A DNA stretch of 64,000 nt, taken from assembly GCA_003217735.2 (NCBI GenBank), contig CP031585.1, positions 2,157,501-2,221,500 of the forward strand, written 5' to 3'. The position numbers and the translations under genes are program-made. Below the pieces are notes generated by a model. The model did no database searches and was not told the origin of the DNA. It saw only the letters and a program-made list of their open reading frames with translations. This DNA is from Marinibacterium anthonyi. Lineage in GTDB: Bacteria > Pseudomonadota > Alphaproteobacteria > Rhodobacterales > Rhodobacteraceae. Positions within the stretch are counted from its first letter, which is position 1, and each line of letters opens with the position of its first letter. Shown one piece after another: positions 58,737-64,000 of this stretch.

Positions 58737-59675
58737 ATGCGCCGTCTCCTGACCCTTTTGCTGCTGTGCGCCACACCGGCTATGGCCGAACCGCCCCGGA
58801 TCGTGGCGGATATCGCGCCGGTCCAGTCCCTGGTGGCGACGGTGATGGCGGGGGTCGGCACGCCGGAGCTGTTGATCCCGGCGGGGGTGTCGCCGCATGA
58901 CCTGTCGCTGAAACCGTCCCAGGCCCGCGCCCTGGGCCACGCCGGCCTGGTGGTCTGGATGGGGCCGGAAATGTCGCCCTGGCTGGGCCGCGTGCTGGAG
59001 GCGAACGGCGCCGCGCAGATGCCGTTGATCCGGGTGCCGGGCACGACGGTGCTGGCGTTCCGGGAAAACGCGCTGTTCGGTGACGATCACGACAGCCATA
59101 CCGAGGGCGGCCATACCGAGGACGGCCATGACCACGGCCACGGCGGGATCGACCCCCATGCCTGGCTGGACCCCGACAATGCCGTGATCTGGATGCAGGC
59201 CCTGGCCGAGCGGCTGGCGCAGATGGATCCCGAACACGCCGACCTGTACCGCGCGAATGCCACGGCGGGGGTGGCCGACCTTCGGGCGCTGACACGGAAG
59301 ATGACCGACCAGCTGGCACCGGCCCGTTCCGTCGGCCTGATCGCCTTTCACGATGCGTTCCAGTACCTTGAGGCGCGGTTCGGCCTGCACATGGTGGGCT
59401 CTGTCACCCCCGGCGACGACAGCGACCCGGGCCCGGCCCGCATCTCGGCGCTGCGCGCGGCCGCGCAGGCGGGCAAGGTGGTCTGTGCCTTTGCCGAGCC
59501 GCAGTTCAACCCCGGCCTGCTGGAGGCCGTGACCGAGGACGCCGGGTTGCCGGTGGCCGTTCTGGACCCGCTGGGGGCGACGATAGAACCGGGGGCGGGG
59601 CTTTACGCGGCGATGATGTCGGGCATGGCCGATGCCATCGCGACCTGCGTCGCTCAGGCCGGCAAGGGCGAATAG
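58737..59675 (+). CDS. znuA: Zinc ABC transporter substrate-binding protein ZnuA
   Basis: This 312-residue periplasmic metal-binding protein has a signal peptide (RRLLTLLLLCATPAMA), zinc-ligand segments SPHDLSLKPSQARAL, DPHAWLDPDNAV, FHDAFQYLEARFGL and a final Asp/Glu region. Between them lies a His/Asp/Glu-rich loop (DDHDSHTEGGHTEDGHDHGH) typical of ZnuA rather than manganese-binding homologues. The start is the ATG at 58737, six bases after CCTGAGG. It is divergent from zur-znuCB. Confidence 0.95.
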   Translation: MRRLLTLLLLCATPAMAEPPRIVADIAPVQSLVATVMAGVGTPELLIPAGVSPHDLSLKPSQARALGHAGLVVWMGPEMSPWLGRVLEANGAAQMPLIRVPGTTVLAFRENALFGDDHDSHTEGGHTEDGHDHGHGGIDPHAWLDPDNAVIWMQALAERLAQMDPEHADLYRANATAGVADLRALTRKMTDQLAPARSVGLIAFHDAFQYLEARFGLHMVGSVTPGDDSDPGPARISALRAAAQAGKVVCAFAEPQFNPGLLEAVTEDAGLPVAVLDPLGATIEPGAGLYAAMMSGMADAIATCVAQAGKGE

Positions 59676-60577
59676 GTCGCGTCCAGCCGCGAACGCAGGT
59701 AGTCGGCGCCGCTGATGGCGGGGTATTTCGGCGCGCCGGTGCCGGGCAGGGCGGTGATGACGCTGTCCGGGTTGGGATCCAGGAAAAACGCGATCGACCG
59801 GCGCGGCCGGGGCGGCGGCAGCACGCGGTGAGGGGTCGACACGTAGATGTCGTTCGACCAGCGCGCCAGGCAATCGCCGATATTGACCACGAAGGCGCCG
59901 GGGACATGGGGCACGTCCATCCAGTCGCCGCCCCGTGGCTTGACCTGCAGCCCCGGCACGCCGTCGCACATCAGCAGCGTGACGGACCCGTAATCCGTAT
60001 GCGCCCCCGCGCCGATCCCTTCGGTGGACGCCGGGTAGGACAAGACGCGCAAGGTCGCCATCGGGGCCGAGAAATGCGGCGGAAAGAATCCTCTGGGCAG
60101 GCCCAGATCCGCCTCGAACGCCGCGTGCAGTTCTGTGCCAAGGCGCAGCACCGCGTCGTAATAGCCCAGCAGCGTGTCGCGGAACCCGGGCTGGTCGGGC
60201 CAGACGTTGACGCCGCGAAACGGCTCGCCGGCCAGGACGCGCGGGTCGTCGGCGGGCAGGTCAAGCCCGACGTTGAACGCCTCCTTCCGGTCCATCTGTC
60301 CGCTCTTTTCGTCCAGCGACTCGGACCCCATGGCCGCCCACCCCCGGTTGTGCGGGCTTTGCCGGATATCCAGCGGCGCCTTTTCGGCCTGCGGCCTGGC
60401 AAAGAAGGTTTCGGCCTGCGCGAAGACCTCCGCGATCAGCGTCCCGGCGATGCCATGACCCGTCAGCAGAAAGAACCCGGTGTCGCGGCAGGCATGGCCC
60501 AGGTCGGCGACAAACCCGGCCGCATCGGTGCCCGAGGCATAGCGTTGCCAGTCGAGAATGGGGATATCGGTCGTCAT
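59654..60577 (-). CDS. Non-haem iron 2-oxoglutarate-type oxygenase 1 (isopenicillin N synthase family)
   Basis: This 307-residue enzyme has the N-terminal DIOX_N domain (DTGFFLLTGHGI) and a jelly-roll core with iron ligands His193 and Asp195 in GAHTDYGSVTLL and His250 in STPHRV. The 2-oxoglutarate-binding Arg260-x-Ser is in RRSIAFF. The substrate is unknown; plant, fungal and bacterial relatives hydroxylate small organic acids or amines. The start is MTTDIPILDW at 60577. It overlaps the znuA 3' end by 22 bases and is divergent from a second enzyme of the same family. Confidence 0.88.
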   Translation of the reverse strand: MTTDIPILDWQRYASGTDAAGFVADLGHACRDTGFFLLTGHGIAGTLIAEVFAQAETFFARPQAEKAPLDIRQSPHNRGWAAMGSESLDEKSGQMDRKEAFNVGLDLPADDPRVLAGEPFRGVNVWPDQPGFRDTLLGYYDAVLRLGTELHAAFEADLGLPRGFFPPHFSAPMATLRVLSYPASTEGIGAGAHTDYGSVTLLMCDGVPGLQVKPRGGDWMDVPHVPGAFVVNIGDCLARWSNDIYVSTPHRVLPPPRPRRSIAFFLDPNPDSVITALPGTGAPKYPAISGADYLRSRLDATYSPLPA

Positions 60578-60801
60578 CGGGACACTCCGCGTGAATGGGA
60601 CCAGCTTGCGTAACCGGTTGGATTTCGTCGCGCGGAACGGCGCGTTCGGCACGGTATTGCTCGCGGTCTGCCTGGTTTTCAGGCAGGATGCCTTTGGGCT
60701 GGGCGGTTGACGGGCGGGCATTCGATGCGGCGGACTGGGCTCGATTGACTCAGGCGCGGGCCCCCACGGACAGTCCCGGCAAGACAATCAGGGGGTGTGG
60801 C

Positions 60802-61845
60802 ATGAGTGTGACGACGATTCAGACGGGCAATGGCCCGCGTGCGTTCTTTTCTTCGGGGACCGAGGCCAAGGTGCCGCCCTTCGAGGAAATCCCGATGATC
60901 GATTTCGCGTTGATGGACAGCGATGATGCGGCGGACCGGGCCAAGGTGGGCGAGGCGGTGCGCAAGGCCTGCACCGAAGTCGGGTTCTTCTATGCCAGGG
61001 GTCACGGCATGGCGCAGGAGGTCATCGACGCCACCTTCGCCGCCGCACACCGGTTCTTCGACCTGCCCATGGACGAAAAACAGGCGATCTCGGTCAAGAA
61101 ATCGGATGCGATGCGGGGCTACACGCCGCTGCTGGGCGAAAACACCGACCCGGACAACAACGGCGACCTGCACGAAGGCTTCGACCTGGCGCTGGACCTG
61201 GCCGAGGACGACCCCGACGTGCAGGCGGGCGTCTATGGCTATGCGCCCAACCAGTGGCCGGATCTGCCGGGGTTCCGCGATCCGCTCGTGGCCTATCACG
61301 CGGCGGCGCAGGCGGTGGGGCGCAAGATCTTCCGCGCCTTCGCCCTGGCGCTGGAACTGCCCGAGAATTTCTTTCTCGACAAGATCACCAAGCCGATGGC
61401 CCACATGCGGGTGCTGCACTATCCCGATCAGAACGCCGCCCCCGGCGAGAAGCAGATCGGCATCGGCGCGCATTCGGATTACGAATGTTTCACCATCCTG
61501 TGCACGGACGAAAAGCCGGCGCTGCAGGTGCTGAATTCGGCCGGGGACTGGATCCAGGCGCCGCCGGTGCCGGGTGCCTTCATCGTCAATGTCGGCGACC
61601 TGATGGCGCGCTGGACCAACGATTACTTTCAGTCGACGGTGCACCGGGCGATCAACCAGACAGGCCAGGAGCGGTATTCGATCCCGTTCTTCTTCGGTGT
61701 CAACAGTCAGGAGGTGGTGGAGGTCCTGCCAACCTGCCAATCCCCTGAAAACCCGCCGAAATACAAGCCGATCACCTGCGCCGACTATGTCAGGAGCCGG
61801 TTTGACGCCACCTATGCCCACCGCATCGGCGAGGCCACGGAGTAA
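60802..61845 (+). CDS. Non-haem iron 2-oxoglutarate-type oxygenase 2 (isopenicillin N synthase family)
   Basis: This 347-residue enzyme of the same family as the previous gene has ligands His224 and Asp226 in GAHSDYECFTIL and His281 in STVHRAI, with Arg291-x-Ser in ERYSIPFF. The two proteins share the core but differ in the N-terminal 40 residues and the lid. The next gene, 44 bases downstream, is a BMP-type binding protein, so this enzyme may oxidise the compound imported by that transporter. The start is MSVTTIQTGN at 60802. Confidence 0.88.
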   Translation: MSVTTIQTGNGPRAFFSSGTEAKVPPFEEIPMIDFALMDSDDAADRAKVGEAVRKACTEVGFFYARGHGMAQEVIDATFAAAHRFFDLPMDEKQAISVKKSDAMRGYTPLLGENTDPDNNGDLHEGFDLALDLAEDDPDVQAGVYGYAPNQWPDLPGFRDPLVAYHAAAQAVGRKIFRAFALALELPENFFLDKITKPMAHMRVLHYPDQNAAPGEKQIGIGAHSDYECFTILCTDEKPALQVLNSAGDWIQAPPVPGAFIVNVGDLMARWTNDYFQSTVHRAINQTGQERYSIPFFFGVNSQEVVEVLPTCQSPENPPKYKPITCADYVRSRFDATYAHRIGEATE

Positions 61846-61889
61846 ACTCCGGGTCCATAAAAACAAGACGTCCAACAGGAGATCCCCGC

Positions 61890-63002
61890 ATGATCATCAA
61901 ACCCGGTCTGTCGCGCCGCGCGCTGCTGGCTTACGCTGGCGCCGCCGGCCTGACCGCCGCCTTGTCTGCCGCCTTGCCCGCCGCCGCCTTCCAGATCGAG
62001 GGCGCGCCCAAGGTCGCCTTCATCTATGCCGCCACCGCCCGCGACGGCGGCTGGAACGAGGCGCTGGACAACGCCCGCCAGACCGTCGAATCCGAATTGG
62101 GCCTGGACATTGCCGTCGTCGAAAGCGTGCCTGAAGAGGCGACCGCGCTGAAGAACGCCGTCGATCTGTTCGTCAGCCGTGGTTTCAACGTGATCGTGGC
62201 CACCAGCTACGGTTATTCCGAAGGCATCCTTGAAGCGGCGCAGACGCACCCCGACGTGGCCTTCCTGAACGCCTCGGGCGCGACCAACGCCGCCAACCTC
62301 GAAGGTTTCTACACGCGTACCTACCAGGGCTGGTACCTGGCCGGAATGGCGGCGGCTTCGGCATCGAATTCGGGCAAGATCGGCATCATCGCGGGCTTTC
62401 CCGTCGGCGTGGTGAACTGGGACGTCAACGCCTTTGCCCTGGGCGCCCAGGCGGTCAACGCCGATATCCAGACCACGGTCGTCTACACCAACTCCTGGTG
62501 GGACCCGGTCAAGGAAGGCGAGGTCGCGCAGGCGATGCTGGACCAGGGCATCGACGTGATCGGCAACAACCTGTCCTCGGCCGCGCCCTTCATCGCCGCC
62601 GAAAAGGCCGGGGCCAAATCGATCGGCTTCCAGCTGGACATGTCGCAGCACGCGCCGACGGGGCACCTGACGTCGGTCGTGTTCCACTGGGACCAGTACC
62701 TGGAACCGACCCTGGCCGCGATCCAGGACGGCAGCTGGAAGCCGTCGGAATGGGGCGCGTTCCCGGGCATGGCGGACGGAACCGTTGGCATCACGCCGCT
62801 GTCCGTTGACGTGCCCGAAGACGTGCGGGCCAGGATCGCCGAGACCGCCGCCGCCATCGAGGCCGGCACATTTGAGGTCTTCGCCGGACCGATCAAGGCG
62901 CAGGACGGCACCGTCGTGGTGCCCGAGGGCGAGGTGCTGGACGATGGCGGCCTCTGGGGCATGGAATTTCTTGTCGAGGGCGTGACCGGCACGGCAAACT
63001 GA
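61890..63002 (+). CDS. BMP family ABC transporter substrate-binding protein (nucleoside/purine type)
   Basis: This 370-residue BMP/PnrA-like binding protein has a Tat-style signal (SRRALLAYAGAAGLTAAL) and a mature start KVAFIYAATARDGGWNEALD, with FLNASGATNAANLEGFYTR and the substrate-pocket segment VVYTNSWWDPVKEGEVAQ. BMP-type importers take up nucleosides or purine-like bases. It is followed four bases later by the transporter ATPase gene. Confidence 0.9.
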   Translation: MIIKPGLSRRALLAYAGAAGLTAALSAALPAAAFQIEGAPKVAFIYAATARDGGWNEALDNARQTVESELGLDIAVVESVPEEATALKNAVDLFVSRGFNVIVATSYGYSEGILEAAQTHPDVAFLNASGATNAANLEGFYTRTYQGWYLAGMAAASASNSGKIGIIAGFPVGVVNWDVNAFALGAQAVNADIQTTVVYTNSWWDPVKEGEVAQAMLDQGIDVIGNNLSSAAPFIAAEKAGAKSIGFQLDMSQHAPTGHLTSVVFHWDQYLEPTLAAIQDGSWKPSEWGAFPGMADGTVGITPLSVDVPEDVRARIAETAAAIEAGTFEVFAGPIKAQDGTVVVPEGEVLDDGGLWGMEFLVEGVTGTAN

Positions 63003-63006
63003 CGCT

Positions 63007-64000
63007 GTGACAGAATCTGTAAATATCGTCAAGTCGGCTCAGACCGGTGAGATTGCGGCGCTCCGGATCTTCGGGGCGTCGAAATCCTTTGGCGATCACC
63101 TTGTCCTGGATCAGGTCGATTTCGACCTGGCGGCGGGCGAGGTTCACGCGCTTCTGGGCGAGAACGGCGCCGGAAAATCGACGCTGATGAACATCCTGTC
63201 GGGGATCTATGCGGCCGATGCGGGCCGGATCGAAATCGACGGCGCGCCCGTTTCGGTCAGCGGCCCGGCCGCCGCCGTGGCGCTGGGGATCGGCATGGTT
63301 CACCAGCATTTCAAGCTGGTGCAGCCATTCACCGGGCGGGAAAACCTGCACCTGGCCGCCTCCGGCTTGCCGGTAGTGCCGCCGCGCGCAACGGTGGAGG
63401 CGCAGATCGGCGAGCTTGAGGCGCGATCGGGGTTGAAGGTGCCGCTGGACGTGCCGGTGGCGCGCCTGTCGGTGGCCGAACAGCAGCGGATCGAGATCCT
63501 GAAGGCGCTGCTTCTGGGCGCGCGGATCCTGGTGCTGGACGAACCCACGGCGGTGCTGACCGATGCCGAGGCGGACCTGCTGCTGGTGCTGGTGCGCGAC
63601 CTGGCCGCGCAGGGGCACGCGATCATCTTCATCACTCATAAACTTCGCGAGGTTATATCCGCCGGTGACCGGGTGTCCGTGCTGCGGCGGGGCAGGATGG
63701 TGCTGGCGAACCGCCCGGTCGAGGATGTGACCCGCGACGATCTGTCGACGGCGATGATAGGGGCGATAATGGGGGCGCAGTCGGTGGCGACGTCCCGACG
63801 GGGCAGGGCGCGCCCCGGGCCGGACCTGTTGCGGATCGCCGGCATGAGCGTGGCGGAGGGCGGCGGGACCTTCGTGACGGGGGCGGACCTGACCGTGCGC
63901 GCGGGCGAGATCCATGGCCTGGCCGGGGTCGGCGGCAATGGCCAGGGGGAACTGGCCGAAGCGATCCTTGGCTTGCGGGCGCTGGCCGGGGGAACGGTGT
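63007..64000 (+). CDS. Nucleoside-type ABC transporter ATP-binding protein with two ATPase domains (3' end outside window)
   Basis: The visible 331 codons start at a GTG at 63007. Domain 1 has Walker A GENGAGKST, QHFKLVQPFTG, signature region RLSVAEQQRIEIL, Walker B ILVLDEPT and switch FITHK. The second domain begins near residue 275 (LLRIAGMSVAEGGG) with GEIHGLAGVGGNGQGEL as a degenerate Walker A-like loop. This two-domain layout is that of BMP-type nucleoside and ribose importers. The permeases should follow beyond the window. The gene is not complete. Confidence 0.92.
   Translation, partial: MTESVNIVKSAQTGEIAALRIFGASKSFGDHLVLDQVDFDLAAGEVHALLGENGAGKSTLMNILSGIYAADAGRIEIDGAPVSVSGPAAAVALGIGMVHQHFKLVQPFTGRENLHLAASGLPVVPPRATVEAQIGELEARSGLKVPLDVPVARLSVAEQQRIEILKALLLGARILVLDEPTAVLTDAEADLLLVLVRDLAAQGHAIIFITHKLREVISAGDRVSVLRRGRMVLANRPVEDVTRDDLSTAMIGAIMGAQSVATSRRGRARPGPDLLRIAGMSVAEGGGTFVTGADLTVRAGEIHGLAGVGGNGQGELAEAILGLRALAGGTV

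Overview
The window is GC-rich DNA of an alphaproteobacterium, most likely a marine or soil member of the Rhodobacterales (Roseobacter/Paracoccus relatives). The indications are the gene order hemN / fnrL / ccoNOQP / ccoGHIS, FNR boxes of the TTGAT-N4-ATCAA type, the style of the catabolic ABC operons, and a dispersed intergenic element (hairpin plus GGTATTTgggCCAAGAAGAAG) that I associate with this order. No rRNA, transposase or CRISPR array is visible. One tRNA gene is present.

Layout. 1-6.5 kb holds housekeeping and amino-acid genes: a truncated esterase, a small monooxygenase, rluE, an HNH nuclease, ornithine cyclodeaminase and arginase with a divergent Lrp-type regulator, dsbB, a DedA-like membrane protein and an unknown winged-helix-like protein. 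At 6.56 kb lies tRNA-Leu(CAA), followed by about 1.7 kb of unusually AT-rich, gene-poor DNA with one small orphan gene. 8.3-20.7 kb (minus strand) is a large catabolic cluster: a Pot-type ABC transporter, three amidohydrolases, a GntR/FCD regulator, a ThDP-dependent enzyme, a Tat-exported binding protein and a GlcD-like FAD oxidase. 20.8-33.9 kb is a LacI-controlled carbohydrate operon: ABC importer, two TIM-barrel isomerases/epimerases, two Gfo/Idh/MocA dehydrogenases, an aldo/keto reductase, a GH43 glycosidase and a cytoplasmic beta-propeller protein. It carries two matching LacI-family operators.

34.1-45 kb is the microaerobic respiration block (hemN, fnrL, ccoNOQP, ccoGHIS) with three FNR-type boxes and two separate 11-bp tandem repeats in the fnrL-ccoN spacer. 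45.1-52.7 kb holds a LuxR-type response regulator, a NahK/ErcS'-like hybrid histidine kinase, pqqABCDE and a FIST-domain protein resembling the nitric-oxide sensor NosP. From the sequence this looks like a redox/NO-responsive module that controls PQQ-dependent periplasmic oxidation, placed directly beside the high-affinity oxidase genes.

53-56.7 kb has a TyrA-like dehydrogenase, a DUF523/TudS protein, a divergent SDR / BKACE pair and a DUF805 membrane protein. 56.6-59.7 kb is the zinc-uptake locus (zur-znuC-znuB divergent from znuA) with two Zur-box-like sites. 59.7-64 kb has two divergent non-haem iron 2-oxoglutarate-type oxygenases and the start of a BMP-type (nucleoside/purine) ABC transporter that runs off the window.

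Most operons show start/stop overlaps (ATGA, GTGA, TGATG), so translational coupling is common and was used to choose start codons. All functional names come from motif and family recognition by eye. No database search was run.
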